From an uncultured Pirellula sp. (lineage in GTDB: Bacteria; Planctomycetota; Planctomycetia; Pirellulales; Pirellulaceae), in the NCBI GenBank assembly GCA_903930765.1, contig CAIYZV010000201.1, positions 1-41,036 of the forward strand: a stretch of DNA of 41,036 nt, in the 5' to 3' direction. The position numbers were made by a program, and so were the translations under genes. Position 1 is the first letter of the stretch. Each line of letters starts with the position of its first letter. Of the stretch, positions 33,128 through 41,036 are shown in pieces. The notes under the pieces are model-generated. The model made no database searches and was not told the DNA's origin. It saw only the letters and a list, made by a program, of their open reading frames with translations.

Positions 33128-34876
33128 ATGACAATCATCCTAGGACTGAACGCTTATCATGGGGATGCATCCGCGGGGCTGGTGCGCGATGGTGTTTTGC
33201 TGTCGGCGGTGGAGGAGGAGCGATTCAATCGGATCAAGCATTGGGCAGGGTTCCCGATCGAGTCGATTCGATATTGCCTAGAAAATGCTGGGATCGGGAT
33301 TGGGGATGTCGACCACGTGGCGATCTCCTTCAATCCCAAGGCAAACATCGCACGGCGGCTCGGGTATGTGGTTAGCCATTTGCCATCCGCAAGTGCCATC
33401 CTCGATCGACTCAGGAGGCAATCGCGTGTTCTGAGCTTGGAGGATCAACTCGCGAGTGGGCTGGGGGTAGCCCGTTCGGCGATTCGGGCCCAGTTTCATC
33501 GGATCGAACATCACCAAACCCACGTCGCCGCCGGGTTCTTGATCTCCCCGTTCGACGAGGCAGCGGTGCTGTCGGTCGACGGCATGGGAGATTTTACCAG
33601 CACGATGACCGCTCACGCCAAAGGATGCAATTGGCAGGAGTTGAGCCGTGTCTACTATCCTCACTCGTTGGGTTTCCTCTACACGGCAATCACCATGTAC
33701 TTGGGATTCCCGTACTATGGCGATGAGTACAAGGTGATGGGATTGGCACCGTATGGGGAGCCGGAGTTCGTTGAGTTCTTCCGACGCATGATTCGGCCGG
33801 TCGGGGATACCTTTGAACTGAATCTCGATTACTTCACACATCATCGTCATGGGATCAAAATGAAGTGGAATGACGGGGCGCCGATCATTGAACCGTTTTC
33901 CAGCGATCGGTTGGTCAAGGAATTAGGGCCAGCGCGGGGAAAAGGAGAGGAGTTGACCTCGCGGCATGACAACATCGCAAAATCACTCCAGGTGGTCACC
34001 GAGGAAATCATAATTCACTTGCTCGAGCGGTTGCATGAAAGGACCAAGAGCGAGAATGTCTGCATGACTGGAGGTTGCGCCATGAACTCGGTAGCCAATG
34101 GCAAAATCACCAGTCGGACACCGTTTAAGAACGTCTATGTCCCTGCGGGTGCTGCGGACAATGGTACCGCGTTCGGTGCCGCCTTCTATGTTTGGAATCA
34201 GCGATTAGGGAAGCCAAGAGCGTTTGTGCAGGATCACGCGTATTTGGGCTATGAAGCGAGCGACGCCGAGTGCTTGTCAGCGATCCAGGCGTCAGGTTTG
34301 CCTTACGAGGAATTGGGAGAGGAAGCGTTAGTCGATCGAACCACCGATTTGATCTTGGATGGAAAGGTGGTCGGCTGGTTCCAGGGCCGCATGGAGTTCG
34401 GAGCCAGGGCACTAGGGAATCGTTCGTTGATTGCGGACCCTCGGCGAACCGACATGCGGGACATCATCAACTTGCGGATCAAGTTCCGCGAGAAATTCCG
34501 GCCGTTTGCACCGAGCATCTTGGAGGAGTATGTTGGCGAGTGGTTTGATATTTGTGAGCACGCGCCTTACATGGAGAAGGTGCTTCCCATCCGTCCCGAG
34601 AAGCGAGCGTTGATTCCTGCGGTCACTCATGTGGATGGAAGTGGTCGATTGCAATCGGTGTCGGCGAAAACGAATCCTTTGTACCATCGGCTCATTTCGC
34701 GGTTTTACGAAAAGACTGGCGTACCGATTCTGCTCAACACGTCGCTTAACGAAAATGAGCCAATCGTGCGTCTACCGAAAGAAGCGATATCTTGTTTTCT
34801 TCGAACTGCTATGGATGCGATCGTTCTCGGAAAATACGTGGTGAGGCGACACCCTACGGCTCATGAAGCCCTCTAG
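33128..34876 (+). CDS. Carbamoyltransferase, NodU/CmcH family
   Basis: A 582-residue enzyme that transfers a carbamoyl group from carbamoyl phosphate, through a carbamoyl-adenylate, to a hydroxyl of a sugar or small molecule. LGLNAYHGDASAGLV (5-19), VEEERFNRIKH (28-38), HHQTHVAAGF (128-137), SVDGMGD (149-155), TGGCAMN and the C-terminal MEFGARALGNRS are all present, and the length is normal. In a polysaccharide locus it most likely carbamoylates the glycan, as in nodulation factors and some capsules. The substrate is inferred from context only. The next gene, the exosortase, starts 24 bases after the stop. Confidence 0.92.
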   Translation: MTIILGLNAYHGDASAGLVRDGVLLSAVEEERFNRIKHWAGFPIESIRYCLENAGIGIGDVDHVAISFNPKANIARRLGYVVSHLPSASAILDRLRRQSRVLSLEDQLASGLGVARSAIRAQFHRIEHHQTHVAAGFLISPFDEAAVLSVDGMGDFTSTMTAHAKGCNWQELSRVYYPHSLGFLYTAITMYLGFPYYGDEYKVMGLAPYGEPEFVEFFRRMIRPVGDTFELNLDYFTHHRHGIKMKWNDGAPIIEPFSSDRLVKELGPARGKGEELTSRHDNIAKSLQVVTEEIIIHLLERLHERTKSENVCMTGGCAMNSVANGKITSRTPFKNVYVPAGAADNGTAFGAAFYVWNQRLGKPRAFVQDHAYLGYEASDAECLSAIQASGLPYEELGEEALVDRTTDLILDGKVVGWFQGRMEFGARALGNRSLIADPRRTDMRDIINLRIKFREKFRPFAPSILEEYVGEWFDICEHAPYMEKVLPIRPEKRALIPAVTHVDGSGRLQSVSAKTNPLYHRLISRFYEKTGVPILLNTSLNENEPIVRLPKEAISCFLRTAMDAIVLGKYVVRRHPTAHEAL

Positions 34877-34900
34877 GGAAATTGTCTTTGAGCCGTTGCA

Positions 34901-36547
34901 ATGAGTGAGCAATCCAACCGTTTTTCGATCACTCGCTGGGATGCATTTTCATTGGTGATACCGGCAATCGCATTGTCGCCATTGTTGTATTCGCAGGGGA
35001 CGTTTTTGTGGGGGAAGCAGCACCTGCAATTTTTTCCCCTCGCGATTGCGGCGGTTTGTTATTTTTTCGCGACGGAATGGGATCCGGCGGTAGCGGTCGA
35101 ACCACGAAAGCAGGCCTATGCCAAGATCCTTTCTTGGTTGGTGATGGCGTTAGTTGCGGTAAGTTCGCTGCTATATAGTTCGTGGCTGGCGCATGCCACG
35201 ATGGTGATAGCCCTCTTTACCTGGGCCTTGGGGCGTGTCGGCAACTTGTCGCTGTTGAGATTGATCGGCATTTGTGGTTTGGTAGCCATCACGATTCCGT
35301 TCCCCTTTGGTGGCGATCACGCATTGATCGAATGGCTGCAAAAGGCGTCGTCGCTCGCTTGTAGTCGCATGATGGATGTTTTAGGGATCGTCCACGTTCG
35401 AAGCGGCAATATCATGGAGATCACCGCAAAACCATTGTTTGTGGAAGAGGCCTGCAGCGGAGTTGACAGCCAGTATGCGTTGATGGCCGTAGCGGGTGTG
35501 TTGCTCCTCATTGGACGAGCGAGTTTGTGGGTTTCCATTGCGACGATCGTGACCGTTCCGATTTGGGCCATCTTAGGAAATATCCTCCGGATTTTCGCCA
35601 TCGTTCTCGGCCTCGAGTATTGGAACCTCGACCTTTCCGAGGGGACCAAGCACATGTTGCTCGGGTTAGTTTGTTTTTCGATGGCGGCTTGGGCACATTG
35701 GAGTTCTGTGCAATTCTTGAATTATCTCGAGACATTTCGTATTCCTCTGCAACCATCGGTCGGGCCATCCATGCGCGATGATTCCGCAGAGAGTTGTCGG
35801 ATCCAGGGTTATCCCGGCCCCTTTCTATTTCCTCTGTGCTGCTCGCTCATCCTGTTCGCACCTGTTGGCTGGTTTCTGATTATCGGCAATGAAACTCACA
35901 ATGCCATACCTATCATCGAAGAGGAGGTTGTTGCGAGATTTCCCGGTCGAGACGCGAATTTCTCAAAGGGATTTGGAAACTATGTTGGTTTTGAGACGCA
36001 AACGCGATCCCGCGGCGACTTCCAGGGGCAGTACTCAAGGTGTTGGGCATTCGCAACCGATCGAGGTTCTGAGACCATCTCGCTCGATATGCCTTTTCGA
36101 GGATGGCATCCGTTATGGATATGTTACCAATCGGGAGGTTGGGACCTAGTTAGCAGTGAGTTGGTCTCAGTGGAAAATGAAGCATCGGCATTGGCTTGGC
36201 CAGTTTACGAAGCTTTGTTAGCAAACGAATTCGGCGAGCATGCGGTCTTGTACTTTGTCCTGTTTGATCGGAATGGTGAGCCTTACCGGCATGAAGGTAC
36301 GAGGCTGTTCCGAGCGCAACGAAATCGCCAGTACCGAACCCTGTACCAGGAGGTTGTGGCACTCGCCAAGCGATTGCAAGGAGATACGTTGCCCCTAACT
36401 TTCCAGTTGCAAATGCTAGCCAAGTCTGGGTCGCCCTACACTCATGCAGAGTTGATTGGGTTGCGTGAGCGGTTTGTTGCGATGCGGGATAGGGCAATGA
36501 AGGAATTTTACCCAGCGTTGCAATCGATGCCCGAGGCCGTTCGGTGA
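34901..36547 (+). CDS. Exosortase with C-terminal extension (possibly XrtU type)
   Basis: A 548-residue inner-membrane protein. The first 280 residues contain about eight membrane segments and the exosortase active-site residues: C185 in EEACSGVDS (182-190), R230 in GNILRI (226-231) and H251 in TKHMLLG (249-255). Exosortases process PEP-CTERM-type proteins at the membrane. After another hydrophobic segment (about 307-328) comes a domain of about 215 residues, in the position where EpsI-type domains follow exosortases in other systems; I cannot identify it firmly. The long form in a planctomycete-like locus suggests the XrtU group, but that is a guess. The family call is firm. The PEP-CTERM protein at 314 is a possible substrate. 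Confidence 0.85.
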   Translation: MSEQSNRFSITRWDAFSLVIPAIALSPLLYSQGTFLWGKQHLQFFPLAIAAVCYFFATEWDPAVAVEPRKQAYAKILSWLVMALVAVSSLLYSSWLAHATMVIALFTWALGRVGNLSLLRLIGICGLVAITIPFPFGGDHALIEWLQKASSLACSRMMDVLGIVHVRSGNIMEITAKPLFVEEACSGVDSQYALMAVAGVLLLIGRASLWVSIATIVTVPIWAILGNILRIFAIVLGLEYWNLDLSEGTKHMLLGLVCFSMAAWAHWSSVQFLNYLETFRIPLQPSVGPSMRDDSAESCRIQGYPGPFLFPLCCSLILFAPVGWFLIIGNETHNAIPIIEEEVVARFPGRDANFSKGFGNYVGFETQTRSRGDFQGQYSRCWAFATDRGSETISLDMPFRGWHPLWICYQSGGWDLVSSELVSVENEASALAWPVYEALLANEFGEHAVLYFVLFDRNGEPYRHEGTRLFRAQRNRQYRTLYQEVVALAKRLQGDTLPLTFQLQMLAKSGSPYTHAELIGLRERFVAMRDRAMKEFYPALQSMPEAVR

Positions 36548-36560
36548 GGGATTTAGACCC

Positions 36561-38126
36561 GTGACTACAAGATCGCAGTATTGGGAATGGAGCAAACCGT
36601 CGCTCGTGCTGGCGATCGTGACTGCGCTGTTCGCTTTGGCGAGCGTCTACACGCAGCGTCGCATTCAGGGGTACTATCGAGGCATTGTCTCGTCGACCTT
36701 GGAGAGTGTAGCGGACAGGACCCCGGTAAGTATCGCTGAAATCCAGCGTGCCGAGCTTGCGAACAAGCGGTTGGGGCAGCAGGCATCCGAGCCATCCGAG
36801 TTGCAATTCTCGGCCGCGAAATTGGCCAACGATGCATCGATGATGCATGCATCACGGGCGATAGCGTTTCGAGAGGCAGGAGAATTGCAACGGTCCGTCG
36901 AAGAAATAGAGCGAAGCCGAATGGCTACGCGTCGAACGGTGGATTCGATGCGTCGGCTGGGGAAAATGAATGGAACCATGGCCGCAGGCGCAAGGCTATG
37001 GTTGCTGGGAGAGAGTGTTCCAAGCGGCCCGCTCATGGAAGTGGATTGGCATTCCTACTGGCATGAGATCAGATCGCAGGCGCTCCAAGCGATTGCGGAT
37101 TCGGAGACGGATGAGGCGTTGGCGTTGAATGCTATTCGACTGAGTGCATTGAGCACACTGTCGACCGCTATGGATTTAACCGCCGGTGAAGGGGTGAAGG
37201 ATCGCGCCCATCGCCGCGGTGAGGTGGAGAACGCATTGAACGAGGTGGTGACGGTAGCGGATTTGGATCCTCGATGTTTCATGATACGGATCGAGGGGAT
37301 GGAATGCTTGGAGCCTGGGCAAGGCGTTCTGATCGCACGGTCCCGGTTTAAGGATTTGTTGGCGGGTGAAGGCGAAATCCACGGGTTGGATGGCAGGCAA
37401 CGCGAGATGGAACGGATCGATTCGGTATTTGTGTCCCTCCTTGTATTGGATAGTACGGACGAAGCATTTGCGTATGCGATGAATCAATTGGCGGCAAGGA
37501 CGCTTGTGGATCCCGAAGCACTCCGCGCCGTGCTCACTCAATCCGTGATGAGAGCCATCGGTCGCGCCTATTGGTTTCCGAATGCGGAGGCGACTACGAA
37601 TTCGAAGCGGATTGCGGGGCTCATCAAAGGGTTGTTTGTGCTGGGGATCAAGTATCCACAGGCCTTAGAGCTCGTAGATCGAATCGTATTTTTACCTGGT
37701 TCGGATGCCGTTGCAGGCGAATTGGGTGAAGCCCTTTCGCGGGAGAGTGGTGCGGGGATAGCCACTGGCATCGATTGGTTGCGAGACCGGTTTGTTTTAC
37801 GTGAAAACGTGGGTGGGGATACGAACCGTGCATCCTTGGTTGGAGTGGACGATGAATTGGCGGTGCCCATGCTCGGATTCATCGGATACATGATCCGCGA
37901 GAAGCAAGGTGGATCTGATGTCGCTATCGGCGCGATCGATGACATGGCACGAAATTGGCCATGGATTGGGGAATTGAGGGTTGCGCAGGCCATGCTGGCG
38001 ACGGAGTTAGGACGCGATGACCAAGCCATTGCGATTTTGGCGGAATTGAATGAAAAGATTCCGGACAATGCACAGATACAGAACATGCTCGTGCAGGCCT
38101 ACGAGCGGGCGTTGAAAAAAAGATGA
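36561..38126 (+). CDS. Membrane-anchored helical protein of unknown function, exosortase-linked
   Basis: A 521-residue protein that starts with GTG at 36561, 13 bases after the exosortase stop, and overlaps the next gene by 4 bases. A single N-terminal hydrophobic segment (about 13-29) would anchor it in the inner membrane. The rest is mostly alpha-helical and polar, and the last 60 residues look TPR-like (MLATELGRDDQAIAILAEL). No catalytic motif is recognised. The tight coupling to the exosortase suggests a partner or scaffold role, which is inference. I do not recognise the family. Confidence 0.7.
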   Translation: MTTRSQYWEWSKPSLVLAIVTALFALASVYTQRRIQGYYRGIVSSTLESVADRTPVSIAEIQRAELANKRLGQQASEPSELQFSAAKLANDASMMHASRAIAFREAGELQRSVEEIERSRMATRRTVDSMRRLGKMNGTMAAGARLWLLGESVPSGPLMEVDWHSYWHEIRSQALQAIADSETDEALALNAIRLSALSTLSTAMDLTAGEGVKDRAHRRGEVENALNEVVTVADLDPRCFMIRIEGMECLEPGQGVLIARSRFKDLLAGEGEIHGLDGRQREMERIDSVFVSLLVLDSTDEAFAYAMNQLAARTLVDPEALRAVLTQSVMRAIGRAYWFPNAEATTNSKRIAGLIKGLFVLGIKYPQALELVDRIVFLPGSDAVAGELGEALSRESGAGIATGIDWLRDRFVLRENVGGDTNRASLVGVDDELAVPMLGFIGYMIREKQGGSDVAIGAIDDMARNWPWIGELRVAQAMLATELGRDDQAIAILAELNEKIPDNAQIQNMLVQAYERALKKR

Positions 38127-38890
38127 CACGTGTTTCCATCATCACCGCAGTGTACAACCGCGTTTCAACGATTGAATGCGCGTTGCAATCCATTCGGTCT
38201 CAGAAAAATGCTGAGATTGAGTTGATCGTAGTGGATGGGATGTCCAACGACGGTACCGCAGAGGTTTTGGAGCGGAATCGATCGCGGATCGATACGTTGA
38301 TCCAGGAACCGGACGATGGTATTTATGATGCGCTGAACAAGGGATTGGAGGCAGCGAGCGGAGATGTTGTGGGGTTTCTCCACGCAGACGATTTTTTCGC
38401 AAGCGATAGCGTGATCCAAAGTGTCGTCGGCCAGTTTGACGGATCGGAGTGCGACGGGGTCTACGGAGATCTATTGTATGTTTCCGCGGAAGATCCAAGA
38501 AAAGTGATTCGGTACTGGCGAGCGGGGCACTTTAGCCAGGGGACGCTTCGGTGGGGATGGATGCCACCTCACCCCACGGTCTATCTGAGACGAGATGCTT
38601 ATCGGATGCTTGGCGGTTTCCGAACCGATCTACAGATTGCGGCGGACTATGAGATTCTGGTGAGGATGTTTGCGAAGCATCGGCTCAAGATGCGGTACCT
38701 CGAGGAGATCCTTGTGAAGATGCGGGTTGGTGGGAAGAGCAACGCATCGCTCCGGAATCGGATGCTCGCGAATCGGGAAGATAGAAGGGCTTGGGCGATT
38801 AATGGCATGCGACCGCCAACGGGGTTGCGGTTTACGAAACCGTTGCGCAAGTTGTCGCAGTACTGGCGGCGACCGAGTCGTGGAGGGTAG
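38123..38890 (+). CDS. Glycosyltransferase family 2
   Basis: A 255-residue GT-A transferase. VSIITAVYNRVSTIECALQS (4-23) is the standard opening. VVDGMSNDGT and EPDDGIYDALNKGLEAASGD belong to the WcaA-like subgroup, and LHADD carries the metal-binding aspartates. PHPTVYLRRDAYRMLGGF is the acceptor-side segment. There is no membrane segment. It is the last gene of the exosortase unit, coupled by ATGA to the protein before it. Confidence 0.9.
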   Translation: MTRVSIITAVYNRVSTIECALQSIRSQKNAEIELIVVDGMSNDGTAEVLERNRSRIDTLIQEPDDGIYDALNKGLEAASGDVVGFLHADDFFASDSVIQSVVGQFDGSECDGVYGDLLYVSAEDPRKVIRYWRAGHFSQGTLRWGWMPPHPTVYLRRDAYRMLGGFRTDLQIAADYEILVRMFAKHRLKMRYLEEILVKMRVGGKSNASLRNRMLANREDRRAWAINGMRPPTGLRFTKPLRKLSQYWRRPSRGG

Positions 38891-39030
38891 GAGTCGCATT
38901 TGGGTCGCGACTGTGCCCAAAAATGGTTTGTTGCTCGGGCGTTTGCGCCGGCCTATTCGTGAAGCGATGTTTGGTGAAACCGTTATTTCACGAACACTTC
39001 ATGAGAACGGGGCGTGGACCTGCCGGTTTT

Positions 39031-39053
39031 CACTACGACAATTTGACGTAGTG
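39031..39053. repeat. Hairpin CACTACG / CGTAGTG
   Basis: A perfect 7-bp inverted repeat with a nine-base loop, about 140 bases after the GT2 gene. No T-run follows, so it may be an operator or mRNA 3' structure rather than a terminator. Confidence 0.45.
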
Positions 39054-39107
39054 GGTTATAGTGTTTGGTACTCGCTCGTGACAAACTGAATGAGATTTGG
39101 CCTCTAC

Positions 39108-39134
39108 CGTGCTGGCTGTGTTGAAGCCGGCACG
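39108..39134 (+). terminator. Strong GC-rich hairpin, possible transcription end
   Basis: A 10-bp stem (CGTGCTGGCT 39108-39117 with AGCCGGCACG 39125-39134, one G-U pair) and a seven-base loop. It is followed by ATTGCTTGG rather than a run of T, so it is at best an imperfect terminator. It sits about 218 bases after the GT2 stop and 124 bases before the next ATG. Confidence 0.35.
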
Positions 39135-39258
39135 ATTGCTTGGATCCGCAATTAAGAAATACGATTCGACCGCCGAGAAAATCGCCCGTGCTTGATAGTT
39201 TGACTCTAATTACCGTTCGTGCACTGCGTGCGCGATCCTATGACGCTGGGAGAAAACC

Positions 39259-41036
39259 ATGTGCGGCATAGGGGGGATCATCGACCGTTCGACGGCAGGT
39301 GCGGCAACGGTGCGTTCGCGCTGTGAGCGGATGGCGACTGCGATGGTGCATCGTGGCCCGGATGATTTCGGATCGTACTACGATGTCGACCAAGGTGTCG
39401 GTTTGGTGCACCGCCGATTGTCGATTATCGATTTGTCGGAGGCTGGCCATCAGCCGATGGTGACAGCGGATGGTCGCTACACCATTGTGTTCAATGGCGA
39501 AATCTACAATTACGGGAAACTGCGAGACGATTTGCAAGGCCACGGGGAGGTTTTTGTCGGGCACTCCGATACCGAGGTATTGCTTCGTTGGTATCAGCGA
39601 GAAGGAATTGCGTGCCTCGATCGCATTGAAGGGATGTATGCATTTGCGGTTTGGGATCATGTTTCCAAATCTCTTACGATCGCGCGAGGTCCATTCGGAA
39701 TCAAGCCGTTGTATTATTGGGAACAAGGGGACAGTTTCGCGTTTGCATCTGAGGTTCGGGCGTTGCTGGAAGCGGATTTAGGACCTCGCGAATTATCGGC
39801 GGCGGGTGCGCTCGGTTATTTCATGCATGGGTCACTCCAAGAGCCCGACACACTGATTCAGGGGGTGAGGATGTTGCCCGCGGGATCGTGGCTGGAATGG
39901 AAGGGTGGAGAAGTAACGGTTCGAAACGACTGGACGCCCAAGTTTCCGTCGGAGCGAATCTTTGATCGGGAGCGGGCGGTTCGAATAACGAGCGAGGCGC
40001 TCGAGGCGAGTGTCGAGCGTCATTTCGTGAGCGATGTTCCGGTCGGGATCTTTCTGAGTGGAGGATTGGATTCGACGGCGTTATTGGCGTTGGCAAAACG
40101 TTTGGGAAAGCGTGAAATTCATACGTTTTGTATCTCTTTTGATGAGTCCGACTACAACGAAGGGGATGTTGCTGCCCGGACAGCGGCGCATTTTGGTGCG
40201 GTTCATCATGAGTGGCGATTGAAATCAGGTGAAGCAAAAGCATTGTTGGCGGAGTTCAAAGAATCGATCGACCAACCGAGTGTGGACGGCTTCAACACGT
40301 TTTGCGTCTCACGATTTGCCAGCCGCTGCGGTTTGAAAGTGGTACTCTCTGGATTAGGGGGGGACGAGGTCTTCGGCAGTTATCCATCGTTCATCCTAGT
40401 TCCACGGATGCAATCGTGGCATCGTCGGTTAGGGATGCCTTTGGTTCGCGGCTTGTTCGGTTCTGCATGTCGGTTTGCGCCTGCGTATACCTCCTTGGCA
40501 CGGTTCGGTAGGTTTCTCGAATCCGATGGAAGTGGTCTCGAAGCCTATCAAGCCGTTCGGTCGATCTACTCTGAAGAGGACGCCGCTGAATTGGTGAAGC
40601 GATACGGTGGGGAAGTGTCGAGCGATGAATCGAGCGGGGCATTGGAATTTGACGGAATCAGCGAGCTAGGATTCGGTGACCAAGTTACCTATTTCGAGCT
40701 CACCCGTTACATGTTGAATCAGTTGCTGCGAGATTCCGATGTGATGAGCATGGCGCATGGATTGGAACTGCGCGTGCCCTTCGTGGACCGGCAGCTCTTT
40801 CATACCCTTGCCACGATCGCACCAGAAATTCGGATCAGTCCGAATAAGGATCTGCTGGTCGAAGCGGTCCCGGAGATTCCTGATTGGGTAAGGAATCAGC
40901 CAAAGCGCGGTTTTTCTTTTCCCTTTGCCCAGTGGATTGGCGAGTCTTGGAAAAGTGATTTTGAGGAGATCCGGCGCGGTTTGCCCGACGGTTCCACGAA
41001 GTGGTATCACGTTTGGGCGGTTTTTGTATTCGAGGA
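39259..41036 (+). CDS. asnB: Asparagine synthase-type glutamine amidotransferase (partial, runs off window)
   Basis: 592 codons are visible with no stop, so the 3' end lies beyond the window. MCGIGGI puts the N-terminal nucleophile at C2. HRGPDD (31-36), FNGEIYNY (78-85) and GHSDTE (101-106) form the glutaminase site, and SGGLDS (267-272) is the synthetase PP-loop; LGGDEVFGSYP and LELRVPFVD follow. GGGAG lies nine bases before the ATG. Members of this family occur in exosortase-linked exopolysaccharide clusters, where they are thought to amidate a sugar or protein rather than make free asparagine; the neighbouring exosortase favours that reading. In FGIKP the usual preceding RDP is RGP. True asparagine synthetase cannot be excluded. 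Confidence 0.92.
   Translation, partial: MCGIGGIIDRSTAGAATVRSRCERMATAMVHRGPDDFGSYYDVDQGVGLVHRRLSIIDLSEAGHQPMVTADGRYTIVFNGEIYNYGKLRDDLQGHGEVFVGHSDTEVLLRWYQREGIACLDRIEGMYAFAVWDHVSKSLTIARGPFGIKPLYYWEQGDSFAFASEVRALLEADLGPRELSAAGALGYFMHGSLQEPDTLIQGVRMLPAGSWLEWKGGEVTVRNDWTPKFPSERIFDRERAVRITSEALEASVERHFVSDVPVGIFLSGGLDSTALLALAKRLGKREIHTFCISFDESDYNEGDVAARTAAHFGAVHHEWRLKSGEAKALLAEFKESIDQPSVDGFNTFCVSRFASRCGLKVVLSGLGGDEVFGSYPSFILVPRMQSWHRRLGMPLVRGLFGSACRFAPAYTSLARFGRFLESDGSGLEAYQAVRSIYSEEDAAELVKRYGGEVSSDESSGALEFDGISELGFGDQVTYFELTRYMLNQLLRDSDVMSMAHGLELRVPFVDRQLFHTLATIAPEIRISPNKDLLVEAVPEIPDWVRNQPKRGFSFPFAQWIGESWKSDFEEIRRGLPDGSTKWYHVWAVFVFE

Larger units (their letters stand above)
38891..39258. other. 368-bp intergenic region with hairpins, before the asparagine-synthase-type gene
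   Basis: No gene seen. Inverted repeats occur at 38974-38991 (GTGAAA/TTTCAC), 39031-39053 and 39108-39134, the last two listed separately. A TTGACT at 39200 lacks a clear -10. Transcription of the exosortase unit probably ends here and the next gene probably has its own promoter. Confidence 0.45.

Noticed and set aside
33278-33850. 190-codon open frame on the minus strand
   Set aside because: Entirely within the well-conserved carbamoyltransferase.
36150-36848. 232-codon open frame on the minus strand
   Set aside because: Overlaps the end of the exosortase and start of the next gene; composition is typical of an antisense shadow.
38727-39089. 120-codon plus-strand frame running past the GT2 gene
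   Set aside because: Most of it is out of frame inside the GT2 gene, and the remainder has no motif or independent start.

Overview
This 41 kb window is a large surface-polysaccharide biosynthesis and export locus, with every convincing gene on the + strand. It most likely comes from a planctomycete of the Pirellulaceae (Rhodopirellula-like) type. The evidence is a PEP-CTERM protein and a long exosortase fused to a C-terminal domain, intergenic repeats of a kind I associate with that group, moderate G+C, frequent GTG/TTG starts and weak Shine-Dalgarno sites. The phylum is inferred; no rRNA or tRNA gene is present to confirm it.

Layout. (1) 1-1111: an imperfect inverted repeat, then a free-standing PEP-CTERM gene with its own promoter and rho-independent terminator. 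(2) 1112-2176: about 1.1 kb with no convincing gene, holding short palindromes. (3) 2177-6788: a WbpE-like aminotransferase, a fused WbpB-WbpD protein (oxidoreductase plus N-acetyltransferase) and a WbpA-like dehydrogenase. Together they can make UDP-GlcNAc(3NAc)A from UDP-GlcNAc. A repeat cluster separates the fusion gene from wbpA. (4) 7068-9189: an ABC-2 polysaccharide exporter (Wzm, and Wzt with a C-terminal substrate-binding domain). (5) 9536-16313: a near-complete legionaminic acid operon, legB-legC-legH-legI-legG-ptmE-legF, with mostly overlapping genes. (6) 16310-23407: two non-identical modules, each with a HisF-like protein, a HisH-like glutaminase and an N-acetyl sugar amidotransferase. 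Their gene orders differ (F-H-amidotransferase, then H-F-amidotransferase), and a KpsS-like candidate glycosyltransferase and a possible 62-aa ORF lie between them. (7) 23441-33071: seven glycosyltransferases and an O-antigen-polymerase-like membrane protein; part of this stretch is visibly more A+T-rich. (8) 33128-38890: a NodU-type carbamoyltransferase, an exosortase, a membrane-anchored helical protein of unknown function and a GT2 glycosyltransferase. (9) 39259-41036: an asparagine-synthase-type amidotransferase that runs off the window.

How the genes fit together. The locus appears to build an acidic glycan containing a diamino-uronic acid and legionaminic acid, at least one of them probably converted from acetamido to acetamidino by the HisFH-fed amidotransferases. 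Glycosyltransferases assemble it, carbamoylation may decorate it, and an ABC exporter and/or a Wzy-like polymerase handles it. An exosortase at the same locus suggests that the glycan and PEP-CTERM proteins meet at the envelope. The most distinctive points are the two different amidination modules, each HisF lacking a different one of the two cyclase aspartates, the WbpB-WbpD fusion, and the mixture of ABC-type, Wzy-type and exosortase-type components in one locus.
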